From: Oscillospiraceae bacterium
GTDB taxonomy: Bacteria; Bacillota; Clostridia; Oscillospirales; Oscillospiraceae
DNA: 64,000 bases
Direction of reading: 5' to 3'
NCBI GenBank assembly: GCA_910574635.1
Contig: CAJTCG010000011.1
Coordinates: 1-64,000, forward strand
Positions 16,463 through 24,799 of this stretch are shown in pieces; the stretch's first letter is position 1, and each line of letters opens with the position of its first letter. Position numbers and translations under genes: made by a program. The notes under the pieces were generated by a model that made no database searches, was not told where the DNA came from, and saw only the letters and a list, made by a program, of their open reading frames with translations.

Positions 16463-17437
16463 TTACCATGTGTCTTTTCCTTTTTCAGAGGGTAATACCA
16501 ATTCCAGGGACCGGATGGCGCACTCGATCATGCCGTCGTCCGGCTCGTTGGTGGTGAAATTCTGCATCCACATGCCCGGGGCCGTCAGGATTTTCGCCAG
16601 GAGGCTCTCCTGGACGTGCCGCCCCACCCAGCGGTTGAACTCGTAGGTCACCCCCACCACCAGGGGCAGCAGGAGAAGATGCACCGCCGTCCGCAGCCAG
16701 GCGTTGGTGATGGGCCAGATGCCGAAGAAGATGCTGGAGAAAATGATGGACACGCAGATGACCACAAACAGGAAGCTGGTGCCGCACCGGGGATGGTGCC
16801 GGGGCTGGACCCGGACGTTTTCCACCGTCAGGGGCAGGCCCGCCTCATAGCAGAAGATGGTCTTGTGCTCCGCCCCGTGGTACTGGAAGACCCGGTAGAT
16901 GTCCTTCTGCCGGGAGCAGAGAATCAGGTAGGCCATGAAGATGAGCACCTTCAAAAGCCCCTCCACCAGATTCCGACCCCAGAAGGGGAAGCCGGGGAAG
17001 AAGTGCAGGATGCCCCCGGTGAGCAGGGTGGGCAGGACCATGAAGAGAAAGACGGACATGCCCACCCCCAGCACCACCGCCAGGGCCACCACGGCGCTTT
17101 CCAGCTTTTTGCTGGAGAGGTGCTTTTCCAGCCACAGCTCGAATTTGGAGGGCTTCGCCGCCTCCTCCTCGGGGTAGAAGTCGGCGGAGTACATCAGGGC
17201 CTTCACGCCGCCCACCATGGAGTCCAGGAAGTTCACCGTCCCCCGAATCAGGGGGAGGCCCAGAATGGGGTAGCGGTCCTTGATGAAGCGCAGGGGCTCC
17301 ACCTTTTCCACCAGCTTCCCCTCCTGGTCCCGGACCACGATGGCCTGTTTCTCCGGGCCCCGCATCAAAATGCCTTCGATAAGCGCCTGTCCGCCGATGC
17401 TGGTGCGGAAGGCGCAGGATTTGTTTTCTTCTGCCAT
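16463..17437 (-). CDS. DUF1385 membrane protein
   Basis: A 324-residue protein of the DUF1385 family (function uncertain). The N-terminal SIGGQALIEGILMRGP is the family hallmark. Several hydrophobic helices occupy the middle (AVVALAVVLGVGMSVFLFMV, FVVICVSIIFSSIFFG), and FQYHGAEHKTIFCYEAG carries conserved histidines that could bind metal. I chose ATG 17437 behind GAAAGGAAACTT; an in-frame ATG 39 bases upstream has no RBS. It lies upstream of prmC in the same transcript. Confidence 0.88.
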   Translation of the reverse strand: MAEENKSCAFRTSIGGQALIEGILMRGPEKQAIVVRDQEGKLVEKVEPLRFIKDRYPILGLPLIRGTVNFLDSMVGGVKALMYSADFYPEEEAAKPSKFELWLEKHLSSKKLESAVVALAVVLGVGMSVFLFMVLPTLLTGGILHFFPGFPFWGRNLVEGLLKVLIFMAYLILCSRQKDIYRVFQYHGAEHKTIFCYEAGLPLTVENVRVQPRHHPRCGTSFLFVVICVSIIFSSIFFGIWPITNAWLRTAVHLLLLPLVVGVTYEFNRWVGRHVQESLLAKILTAPGMWMQNFTTNEPDDGMIECAIRSLELVLPSEKGKDTW

Positions 17438-17516
17438 GAAGTTTCCTTTCTGTTGGGTTGGTATAGAGTCTAACATAGGTTCGCGAAAAAATCAAACTTC
17501 CGTTTGATTTAAAATT

Positions 17517-17632
17517 ATTTTTGCGACGACATGCGCGTCGCAAAAATTCCGATACTCCAGCCGCCTTGGGCGGCGTTACCAGTCCGCAGACTGGTGGGGG
17601 GAATCTAAAGGGGGGACGAAGTCCCCTCTTTA
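17517..17632 (-). repeat. Structured intergenic repeat B, copy 1
   Basis: A string of four hairpins that on the minus strand begins at the stop codon of the histidine kinase gene: GGGGAC-TTC-GTCCCC, CCAGTC-TGCG-GACTGG, GCCGCC-CAA-GGCGGC, and TTTTTGCGACG with CGTCGCAAAAA. Copy 2 at 63568-63679 has the same order, and at three stem positions both partners have changed so that pairing is kept. The element fills most of the gap before the DUF1385 gene. Confidence 0.85.
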
Positions 17633-19093
17633 AGCCCGGACCGGCAGTTTGATCGTCACCACCGCCCCGCCGCCGTCGGCGTTGCCGATGGAGAAGGTCC
17701 CGCCGTGGAGGCCGATAATCTCGTCGCAGACCGCCAGGCCGATGCCGCTGCCCCGGGCCCGGGAGGTGCCCTTATAGAATTTCTGCTTTACGAAGGGCAG
17801 CTCCTCCTCCGGGATGCCGGGGCCGTAGTCCCGGATGCGGACCACCTGGTGCCCTCCCTCCTGGTTCACGGAGGCGGTGATCCGCCTGCCCGCCCCGCCG
17901 TGCTTGGCGGCGTTGTCCAATACGTTGCAGAAAACCTGTTTCAGGCGCTCCGAATCCCCCTGGATAAGGGGCAGCAGGTCCCCGTCGCCGGGGTGGTACT
18001 CCAGGGCGATGCCGTCCTGGCGGAAAAGCTCCTGGTAGGTGAAAATCGCGTCCTCCAGCTCCGCCTGGAGGTCCACGTCCTCGATTTGGAGGGTGAAGCG
18101 CCCGTCCTCCATCTTGGAGAAGTCCAGCAGCTCCTCCACCATGGTGGACAGGCGCCTGGACTCGTTGACGATGACCCGGATGCCCCGGCGGAGCTGCTCG
18201 GGATCGTCGGTGAGGCCGTCGTCCAGAATAGTCTCCCCCCAGCCGTTGATGGCGGTGAGGGGGGTTCGGAGCTCGTGGGAGACGGAGGAGATAAACTCGC
18301 TTTTCATTTTCTCATTCTGGCTGATTTTCAGGGACATGTCGTTGATGTTGTCCACCAGCTCCCCCAGCTCGTCGGAGTACTTGTTTTCGATCCGGGTGCC
18401 GTAGCTTCCGGCGGAGATGCGCTTGGCCGCCTCCGTCACCACCGCCACAGGCTCCACCACGTTGTTGATAAAGAGGAGGTTGGAAAACACCACCAGCAGC
18501 ATGCACACCAGGGCGATGAGGAAAATCGCCAGGACCACGAACATTACCTGCTGATCCACGGACCGCAGGGAGGTCACCAGGCGCATGACGCCCACCACCC
18601 GGCCGTTGACGGTCAGGGGACAGGACACGGCCAGGATTTCCTCCCCCGTCTCCAGGTCCCGGCCCTGGTAGGGCGTGGGGGTCATCTTGTTTTCCTGGAG
18701 CACCTGGAGGATGTCGTCGGTGCCCGGGTAGGTCCCCGCCGTCAGCCCGGAGGTGGAAACCTGGATGCGCCCGCTGGAGCCGATGAACTGGAGCTCGATG
18801 CGGTTTTTATCCTCGAAGCTCTCGGCGGACTGGACGGCCTTTTGATAATAGCTGGAAAAGCCATTGTCCATGAAGTATTCGTTGAAGGAGTTGGCCAGGG
18901 CCTGAGCCCGGGTTTCCAGGCCCTTTTGCATGGTGCCATAGTAGTAGTTGGAAACGCCCGCAGAGAACAGCGTCACCACCAGCACCAGCAGGGTCCCGAT
19001 GGGGAGGATGGAGTTGAAAATCCAACGCTGCCGCAGGCCCCGCAGGCGGAGGGATTTCCACCGCTGCTCCTTTTCCATCACCTGTTCTTCCAT
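17630..19093 (-). CDS. Sensor histidine kinase with HAMP domain
   Basis: A membrane kinase of 487 residues. A first transmembrane helix (about 29-50, SILPIGTLLVLVVTLFSAGV) and a second (about 180-205) flank an extracytoplasmic sensor region. HAMP follows (VVEPVAVVTEAAKRI), then HisKA with the phosphorylated His in SSVSHELRTPL (near residue 273), and a HATPase domain with N-box DNAAKHG and G-boxes RDYGPGIPEE and GSGIGLAVC. It starts 4 bp after the response-regulator stop. Its stop codon lies inside repeat B. Confidence 0.93.
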   Translation of the reverse strand: MEEQVMEKEQRWKSLRLRGLRQRWIFNSILPIGTLLVLVVTLFSAGVSNYYYGTMQKGLETRAQALANSFNEYFMDNGFSSYYQKAVQSAESFEDKNRIELQFIGSSGRIQVSTSGLTAGTYPGTDDILQVLQENKMTPTPYQGRDLETGEEILAVSCPLTVNGRVVGVMRLVTSLRSVDQQVMFVVLAIFLIALVCMLLVVFSNLLFINNVVEPVAVVTEAAKRISAGSYGTRIENKYSDELGELVDNINDMSLKISQNEKMKSEFISSVSHELRTPLTAINGWGETILDDGLTDDPEQLRRGIRVIVNESRRLSTMVEELLDFSKMEDGRFTLQIEDVDLQAELEDAIFTYQELFRQDGIALEYHPGDGDLLPLIQGDSERLKQVFCNVLDNAAKHGGAGRRITASVNQEGGHQVVRIRDYGPGIPEEELPFVKQKFYKGTSRARGSGIGLAVCDEIIGLHGGTFSIGNADGGGAVVTIKLPVRA

Positions 19094-19097
19094 ACCG

Positions 19098-19787
19098 TCA
19101 CAGCCCCCACTTGTAGCCGTAGCCCCAGACCGTGGTGATATAGGCGGGGTTCTGGACGTTGTCCTCGATTTTCAGCCGGAGGCGGCGGATGTTCACGTCC
19201 ACGATTTTCAGCTCCCCGAAGTAGTCCCGGCCCCACACCATGTCCAGAATTTCCTCCCGGGAGAGGGCCTTGCCGGGGTTTTCCATAAAGACCCGCATGA
19301 TGGAATACTCCACCTGGGTCAGCTTGATCCGCTGGCCGTTCTTTTCCAGGGTCCGGTTCCGGGTGTTCAGCAGGAAGGGGGGCTGGCTCAGCTCTCCGGT
19401 GACCTGGGGGGGCTCCTCTCCGCCGGAGCGGCGGACCAGAGCATCCACCCGGGCAGTGAGCTCCGCCGGGGAGAAGGGCTTGGTCACGTAGTCGTCGGCC
19501 CCGGTCATGAGGCCCGTCACCTTGTCCATCTCCTGGGACCGGGCGGTGAGCATGATGATGCCGATCCGGCTGTTGGTGGCCCGGATGCGGCGGCAGACCT
19601 CGAAGCCGTCGATGCCCGGCAGCATGATGTCCAGCAAAGCCACCCGGGCGTCCGGGTTCTCGTGGAGGCGTTCCAGGGCCTCCTCGCCGCTCTCGGCCTC
19701 AATGACGTCGTAGCCGGCCCGGCGGAGGTTGATGACGATAAAGCCGCGGATGCTGGCCTCGTCCTCTAAAACCAACACTTTCTTCAT
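19098..19787 (-). CDS. OmpR-family response regulator
   Basis: A 229-residue regulator with a receiver domain (acid pocket LEDE, phospho-acceptor D53 in LLDIMLPGIDG, conserved Lys in TKPFSP) and a C-terminal winged-helix DNA-binding domain (EYSIMRVFMENPGKALSREEI ... TTVWGYGYKW). ATG 19787 follows GAAAGGAAC; the frame stays open far upstream but that part is antisense-like. It is co-transcribed with the kinase and the lipoprotein at 19817. The direct repeats at 21315-21344 are a candidate binding site. Confidence 0.94.
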   Translation of the reverse strand: MKKVLVLEDEASIRGFIVINLRRAGYDVIEAESGEEALERLHENPDARVALLDIMLPGIDGFEVCRRIRATNSRIGIIMLTARSQEMDKVTGLMTGADDYVTKPFSPAELTARVDALVRRSGGEEPPQVTGELSQPPFLLNTRNRTLEKNGQRIKLTQVEYSIMRVFMENPGKALSREEILDMVWGRDYFGELKIVDVNIRRLRLKIEDNVQNPAYITTVWGYGYKWGL

Positions 19788-19816
19788 GGCGTCCGTTCCT
19801 TTCAACAGTATGCGCC

Positions 19817-21157
19817 TCAGTTGTCCCCGGGTATCCACTCCCGGGCGATGAGGCTGAAGGCCCCCCGGACCTCCTCCGCCGTCATGGCCTGATCCCAGGG
19901 CGGGATCTCCGGCAGCTCGGCGGTGTAAATCACGTCGGACTGGCGGCTGAGGGGGAAGCGGCTTCCCCGGGCGGCCCGGATTTCCCGGCCCGTGCCGGTG
20001 AGGGCGGTGATGCGCAGGATGGCCGCGTCCCGGACGCCCTCCTCGTTCAGCATGTAGAAGGTGACGCTGGCGTCGCCGCCCACGCCGCTGCGCTCCGTTT
20101 CCACCCGGCCCACCCAGGCCTCGGGCAGCTGGAGGTACCAGCCGTCCTCTACGCAGTGGTAGGTGGAGGCCGCCGCCTCCCCCGCGCCGTCCAGGCCGAA
20201 GGCCCGCCAATCGATCCGGTGAAAAGGGGGCGCGCCGTCGGAGGAGGAGGGGGCGGGGACCTCCGTCCAGCCGTCGCCGTTGATGTCCATGGGATAGAGG
20301 CCGTAGAAGGGGGCGATCTCCCCGGAGACCCCGGTGGCCTCGGAAAGGACGATGTTGGTCAGCTCCCCGTTCCGCAGGGCCAGGATGTCGGTGACCGCGC
20401 CGGATTGTTCCGTCACCCCGGTGACGAAGAGGGCCGGCGTGCCGCCCTTCAAGGTCCCGGTGGTCAGGCGGCCCTGCTGGCTCAGCTCCGCCATGGTGAC
20501 GGAGATGCGGGCCGGGGACTGGGGCGCCAGGGCCCCCTTCCGCCAGTCGTAGCAGTCGGCCACGCCGTCCCCCTCCTCGTCGGCGTGGAGGACCACCAGC
20601 TCCCGGAGGCCGTCGCCGTCCAGGTCGATGCTGGCGTAGCGGACATAGCTGACGCTGCGCAGCAGCTCCTGGGGCCCGGCGGCGTCCAGAGCGTAAACCG
20701 AGAGGGCCTGGAGCTCGGCGTTGACCCGCCAGCCCACGATGATCTCCGTCCGCCCGTCCCCGTCCAGGTCCGTGTAGACCACGCTGTAGACGGACGCGCC
20801 GCTGCCCTCGATGACGGCGGACTGCTCATAGCTGTCCTCCTTGGCGGAGAAGATATAGATTTTCAGGGGCTTTTCGTCCTCCGCCTTGCGGAAGAAGGCG
20901 ACGGCCTCCTGCTGCCCGTCTCCGTCCAGGTCCGTCAGCTGCACGGGCTGGATGTTGGCCCCGGACGTGGGGGCGGCGTACTCGGCGCCGTCCTCCAAAA
21001 TGGCGTTGAGCCGGGCGTTCAGCTCCGTGTACTTGGCGGGCAGCTCCGGCAGGGCGTAAAGCTCCTCGGGGTTGAACTCGAAGTTGAACCCGCCGCAGCC
21101 GCCCAGGGACAAAGACAGCAGCAGCGCCGCCGCCAGGGCCCGTATTTTTTTTGCCAT
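19817..21157 (-). CDS. FG-GAP/VCBS-like lipoprotein
   Basis: A 446-residue secreted lipoprotein with lipobox SLGGC at about residue 21. Several DLDGDGxxE-type motifs (LTDLDGDGQQE, YTDLDGDGRTE, SIDLDGDGLRE, DINGDGWTE) match the Ca-binding loops of FG-GAP/VCBS beta-propeller repeats. These folds usually mediate extracellular binding. It precedes the response regulator and kinase genes by 29 bp and is co-transcribed with them, so it may supply an extracytoplasmic input to the kinase. That role is inference. Confidence 0.8.
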   Translation of the reverse strand: MAKKIRALAAALLLSLSLGGCGGFNFEFNPEELYALPELPAKYTELNARLNAILEDGAEYAAPTSGANIQPVQLTDLDGDGQQEAVAFFRKAEDEKPLKIYIFSAKEDSYEQSAVIEGSGASVYSVVYTDLDGDGRTEIIVGWRVNAELQALSVYALDAAGPQELLRSVSYVRYASIDLDGDGLRELVVLHADEEGDGVADCYDWRKGALAPQSPARISVTMAELSQQGRLTTGTLKGGTPALFVTGVTEQSGAVTDILALRNGELTNIVLSEATGVSGEIAPFYGLYPMDINGDGWTEVPAPSSSDGAPPFHRIDWRAFGLDGAGEAAASTYHCVEDGWYLQLPEAWVGRVETERSGVGGDASVTFYMLNEEGVRDAAILRITALTGTGREIRAARGSRFPLSRQSDVIYTAELPEIPPWDQAMTAEEVRGAFSLIAREWIPGDN

Positions 21158-21307
21158 TCCGCCGCCTCCCTTGCCGCTTGAAGCGGATTTGAAGTCCCTT
21201 GGCAGGGACCTGAAAACTCTAATATCTTATCATACCACGTTTTTCCCCGTTTGGGTAGTGTTTCTTAACTTGATTTTGCCCCGGATTTTTTCCCGCCCGG
21301 CCCGTAT

Positions 21308-21344
21308 CTTACAAAATTGTAAGACACGCACCCAAAACTGTAAG
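21308..21344. promoter_or_regulatory. Direct and inverted repeats between the two divergent operons
   Basis: AATTGTAAG (21315-21323) and AACTGTAAG (21336-21344) are direct repeats 21 bp apart, about two helical turns, as OmpR-family regulators often use. The first is also half of the palindrome CTTACAAAATTGTAAG (21308-21323). The site lies upstream of the ABC operon at 21413 and of the lipoprotein-RR-HK operon. A similar inverted repeat TTACAAAA/TTTTGTAA is at 24698-24722. Confidence 0.5.
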
Positions 21345-21412
21345 GCAAATCCATGGCATCCCGGCCTCAAGCCTGTTACAATAAGGCCATCACCCAAGAG
21401 GAGGAATCCGAT

Positions 21413-22180
21413 ATGCCTTTACTGGAAGTACAGCACCTGCAAAAAATTTACACCACCCGCTTCGGCGGCAATCAGGTCACCGCCCTGGCGGATGTGAATT
21501 TCTCCGTGGAGTCCGGGGAGTACGTGGCCATCATGGGCGAGTCCGGCTCCGGCAAGACCACCTTATTAAATATCCTGGCGGCCCTGGACCGCCCCACCGC
21601 CGGGGAGGTCTTCCTCAATGGAAAGGCCCTCTCCGACATCCGGGAGCGGGATCTGGCGGCTTTCCGCCGCTCCCACCTGGGCTTCGTGTTCCAGGACTTC
21701 AACCTCCTGGACACCTTCTCCCTTCAGGACAACATTTTCCTGCCCCTGGTCCTGGCGGGGAAGGACTACCGGGACATGAAAAAGAAAATCCAGCCCATCG
21801 CGGAGCAGCTGGGCATCGCCGGTATTCTGCCCAAGTACCCCTACGAGGTTTCCGGCGGGCAGAAGCAGCGCTGCGCCGTGGCCCGGGCCCTCATCACGGA
21901 CCCCCAGATCGTCCTGGCCGACGAGCCCACCGGGGCGCTGGACTCCCGGGCCGCCGACAACCTGCTGGAGCTCTTCGGAGAAATTAACAAAGGGGGCCAG
22001 ACCATCCTCATGGTCACCCACTCCGTCAAGGCCGCCAGCCACGCCGGGCGGGTGCTCTTCCTCCGGGACGGGCAGGTCTACCACCAGCTCTACCGGGGGA
22101 CCCAGAGCGCCGAGGCCCAGTTCGCCAAGATCTCCGACACCCTGACGGTGCTGACGCAAGGCGGTGAGCCCCGTGCGTAA
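21413..22180 (+). CDS. ABC transporter ATP-binding protein, BceA type
   Basis: A 255-residue MacB/BceA-like ATPase with Walker A GESGSGKT, signature VSGGQKQRCAVAR, Walker B IVLADEPTGALD and H-loop VTHSVKAASHA. It pairs with the FtsX-like permease that follows. BceAB systems sense or remove antimicrobial peptides and their lipid targets. ATG 21413 follows AAGAGGAGGAATCCG; an in-frame ATG 60 bases upstream lacks an RBS. The adjacent kinase has a large extracytoplasmic domain and is not of the short BceS type, so a Bce sensing module is not shown. Confidence 0.9.
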   Translation: MPLLEVQHLQKIYTTRFGGNQVTALADVNFSVESGEYVAIMGESGSGKTTLLNILAALDRPTAGEVFLNGKALSDIRERDLAAFRRSHLGFVFQDFNLLDTFSLQDNIFLPLVLAGKDYRDMKKKIQPIAEQLGIAGILPKYPYEVSGGQKQRCAVARALITDPQIVLADEPTGALDSRAADNLLELFGEINKGGQTILMVTHSVKAASHAGRVLFLRDGQVYHQLYRGTQSAEAQFAKISDTLTVLTQGGEPRA

Positions 22181-24167
22181 GTCCGGCTTCTTCCCCCGCC
22201 TGGCCCTGGTGAATCTGGCCAGAAACGGGCGGTTTTACGGCCCCTACCTCCTCTCCTGCGTGGTGACGGCGGCTATGTACTACATTTTGCTGTTTCTGGC
22301 CTATAACGAGGGGCTGGACAGTGTCCGGGGGGCCATGTACCTCAAGAGCTTCGCCGGGGTGGGCTGCGTGGTGGCGGCGGGCCTGGCGGCGGTAATCCTG
22401 CTCTACGCCAACAGCTTTGTCATGAAGCGCCGCCAGCGGGAGCTGGGGCTCTACAACATCTTAGGGCTGGAAAAGAGGCACATCGCCCGGATGTGCTTCT
22501 GGGAGACCGTGTTCTGCGCCGCCGTCACCCTGGCGGGGGGCCTTCTCCTGGGCATCCTGTTTTCCAAGGCGGTCATCCTGCTCCTTTTAAAGCTGGCCCG
22601 CGTCCCCGCCCAGTTCGGCATGGAAATTTCCACCCGGGGCATTTGGGAAACCGCGGCGCTCTTCGGCGCGCTGTTCCTGTTCACCCTTGCGCGAAATCTT
22701 TGGAGCGTCAGCCGGGCCAAGCCGGTGGACCTGCTCCACAGCGCCTCCGCCGGGGAGCGGGAGCCGAAAACGAAATGGCTGCTGGTTATCCTGGGGGTGC
22801 TGACCCTGGGAGGCGGATACTTCATCGCCATCGCCACCCAGAACCCCATTGAGGCCATGCTGTTCTTTTTCGGGGCGGTGTTCCTGGTCATCATTGGCAC
22901 GTACTGTCTGTTCACCGCCGGGTCCATCGCCATTTTAAAGCGCCTCCGGGCCAACCCGAAATTTTACTACCAGACCCGGCATTTTACCGCCGTCTCCGGC
23001 CTTCTCTACCGGATGAAGCAGAACGCCGTGGGCCTGGCCAGCATCTGCATCCTCTCCACCATGGTGCTGGTGACGGTCTCCACCACCATCGCCATGAACA
23101 TCGGCCTGGAGAACTCCCTGAATGAGATGTACCCTTATGACATCGAATTCCTCCAGGACCTGGAAAACCAGCCGGGGGACCCCATGGACCGCTTGCGGGA
23201 GGTGGAGGCTGCCGCCAACGCCTCCGGGGGCTTTACCGATTCCCGGTACTACACCCGCTATTGGGTCTACTGCGGCGTTCGGGGCAGCGAGATTTCCCTG
23301 AACCTGGATCAGAACTGCCTGCGGGCGGAGGTGGAGGTGGTGACGGCGGAGGACTACAGCCGCCTCACCGGAAAGAATGTCATTCTGGCTCCGGACGAGG
23401 TGCTGGCCTGTTCGAAGGGCCCGGCGGATTTCCCGGCGGACTTCACCGTCTCCGCGAACTTTGGCGAGGCGGGCCTGTCCTTCCACGTCCGGGAGGAAAT
23501 CACGGAGGTCATCCGCCACGCGACCAACACGCTGCTGGGCTCTGAGGAATCGTCGCTGTTCCTGGTGGTGGCGGACCGGGAGACGGCGGAGGCGCTCATG
23601 GACCTGGATACCTCCCGCAGCGCCCGGCAGTTCCGGGTTCAGATGAATCTGGCGGGGGAGGATTATGAGGAAAAGCTGGCCCAGACGGAGCGGCTTGTGT
23701 TCGAGCTGAGCAAGCGGGACGGCGGCGTGAGCTTCACCAGCAAGCAGGACAATGCCCAGGAGTTCTACGCCATGTACGGCGGGTTCCTGTTCCTGGGGGT
23801 CTTCCTGGGGCTCCTCTTCCTGCTGGCTACCGTCCTTATCATCTACTATAAGCAGATCTCCGAGGGCTGCGAGGACCAGCGCCGCTTTTTAATCCTCCGC
23901 CAGGTGGGCATGAGCGAAAAGGAGATCAACGCCTCCATCCACAGCCAGATCCTGCTGGTGTTCTTTCTGCCCCTGGGGGCGGCGGCGCTCCATGTGTTCA
24001 TGGCCTTCCCCATGCTCTCCAGAATGTTGGAGCTGTTCAACCTCCACGACGGGAAGCTCTTCGTCCTCTGCACGGCGGGAACCCTGGCGGTGTTCTGCCT
24101 GATCTACGCCCTGGTCTTCGCCTGGACGGCCCGGGCCTACAGCCGCCTGGTGGGCGCAAACAGCTGA
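22164..24167 (+). CDS. FtsX-like ABC permease, BceB type
   Basis: A 667-residue permease with about ten transmembrane helices and a large extracytoplasmic domain of roughly 200 residues (about 300-510) between helices, the BceB layout. FtsX domains flank it (SRAKPVDLLHSA and ILRQVGMSEKEIN). The GTG start at 22164 overlaps bceA by 17 bp; a second GTG at 22173 is possible. With its ATPase it probably gives resistance to cell-wall-active peptides. A GC-rich terminator follows. Confidence 0.88.
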   Translation: MSPVRKSGFFPRLALVNLARNGRFYGPYLLSCVVTAAMYYILLFLAYNEGLDSVRGAMYLKSFAGVGCVVAAGLAAVILLYANSFVMKRRQRELGLYNILGLEKRHIARMCFWETVFCAAVTLAGGLLLGILFSKAVILLLLKLARVPAQFGMEISTRGIWETAALFGALFLFTLARNLWSVSRAKPVDLLHSASAGEREPKTKWLLVILGVLTLGGGYFIAIATQNPIEAMLFFFGAVFLVIIGTYCLFTAGSIAILKRLRANPKFYYQTRHFTAVSGLLYRMKQNAVGLASICILSTMVLVTVSTTIAMNIGLENSLNEMYPYDIEFLQDLENQPGDPMDRLREVEAAANASGGFTDSRYYTRYWVYCGVRGSEISLNLDQNCLRAEVEVVTAEDYSRLTGKNVILAPDEVLACSKGPADFPADFTVSANFGEAGLSFHVREEITEVIRHATNTLLGSEESSLFLVVADRETAEALMDLDTSRSARQFRVQMNLAGEDYEEKLAQTERLVFELSKRDGGVSFTSKQDNAQEFYAMYGGFLFLGVFLGLLFLLATVLIIYYKQISEGCEDQRRFLILRQVGMSEKEINASIHSQILLVFFLPLGAAALHVFMAFPMLSRMLELFNLHDGKLFVLCTAGTLAVFCLIYALVFAWTARAYSRLVGANS

Positions 24168-24183
24168 GCCCTCTCTTTTCAGA

Positions 24184-24224
24184 CCCCGCCGGTCAGGATA
24201 AGCCCTCCGGCGGGGCCTGGTTTT
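24184..24224 (+). terminator. Terminator of the BceAB-type operon
   Basis: CCCCGCCGG (24184-24192) pairs with CCGGCGGGG (24207-24215), followed by CCTGGTTTTAAT. It begins 17 bp after the permease stop codon. Confidence 0.75.
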
Positions 24225-24316
24225 AATCTGTCGAAACCGTTAGATTTCAGAAAGACTCTGGACACATTTCTGTGTTACGCTGGGCATAGAAAAAGGGCCC
24301 CTGGCGGGCCCGGAAT

Positions 24317-24345
24317 TTGACAAGATACGGCGTCGGTGCTATGAT
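24317..24345 (+). promoter_or_regulatory. Promoter of the small membrane peptide gene
   Basis: TTGACA (24317-24322) and TATGAT (24340-24345) are exactly 17 bp apart. Transcription would start near 24352, giving a leader of about 97 nt before the peptide's ATG at 24449. Confidence 0.65.
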
Positions 24346-24448
24346 GACGTGCAGAAGGACGCTGCTGCATAAAGAGGCGGTCAGCCCATCTCCTTGCGAA
24401 AGGGGGTGGTTCATTTCCCGGAGATTGCATCGAAGGGAGGTGACGCTG

Positions 24449-24535
24449 ATGTGGAGAAGACGGTGGTACTTGGTACTCCGGTTTCTGGTGTGTCTGGTCT
24501 TTTGGGCCTACATACTAACCATAAAAGCGTGTTGA
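24449..24535 (+). CDS. Candidate type I toxin: 28-residue membrane peptide
   Basis: ATG 24449 follows GGGAGGTGACGCTG, a strong RBS. The peptide has a basic start MWRRRW, one hydrophobic span (YLVLRFLVCLVFWAYILTI) and the end KAC. Size, charge then single membrane helix, and strong translation signals are those of type I toxins such as TxpA or BsrG, though I see no sequence match to them. A consensus promoter on the other strand (24619-24646) would make an RNA overlapping the last 16 nt of the gene and its 3' UTR. Toxicity is inferred. Confidence 0.6.
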   Translation: MWRRRWYLVLRFLVCLVFWAYILTIKAC

Positions 24536-24612
24536 CCGTCCGGCCGCAACCCGAACGGTCAACTTCATGAGTTGATTGCATAGGGCTGACCGCCATGCGG
24601 CAGCGCCCTTCT
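24519..24612 (-). ncRNA. Predicted antisense RNA (candidate antitoxin)
   Basis: Transcription from the minus-strand promoter at 24619-24646 would start near 24612. The RNA would contain the hairpin around 24583-24608 and the stem GTTGACCGT/ACGGTCAAC (24531-24563), which is followed on this strand by ACGCTTTTATGG, a plausible terminator. It would be fully complementary to the 3' end of the peptide mRNA. Boundaries are predicted from sequence only. Confidence 0.5.
24531..24608. terminator. Two hairpins at the end of the peptide gene
   Basis: GTTGACCGT (24531-24539) pairs with ACGGTCAAC (24555-24563). A second hairpin, GGGCTGaCCGC with GCGGcAGCGCCC, spans 24583-24608 and is followed by TTCTATATT. 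On the plus strand they could end the peptide mRNA; the first also serves the antisense transcript. Confidence 0.5.
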
Positions 24613-24618
24613 ATATTC

Positions 24619-24646
24619 ATTATATCCAAACCCGCCGCTTTGTCAA
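24619..24646 (-). promoter_or_regulatory. Consensus antisense promoter
   Basis: On the minus strand TTGACA (24641-24646) and TATAAT (24619-24624) are perfect consensus hexamers 16 bp apart. No minus-strand gene lies downstream before the convergent permease gene, so the promoter must serve a short RNA. Confidence 0.7.
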
Positions 24647-24799
24647 TGGGGACAGAGCGTTTTTCATCCTCCCGGAGACCGGAAAAATAACGAGAGATTA
24701 CAAAACTGTACCCCTTTTGTAACTTCCTTTTCCGGCAAATGGTGTATGCTTACAAATAACATACCGGGGTCCGCTTTGGAAAAAATCTTCCGGCCCCCC

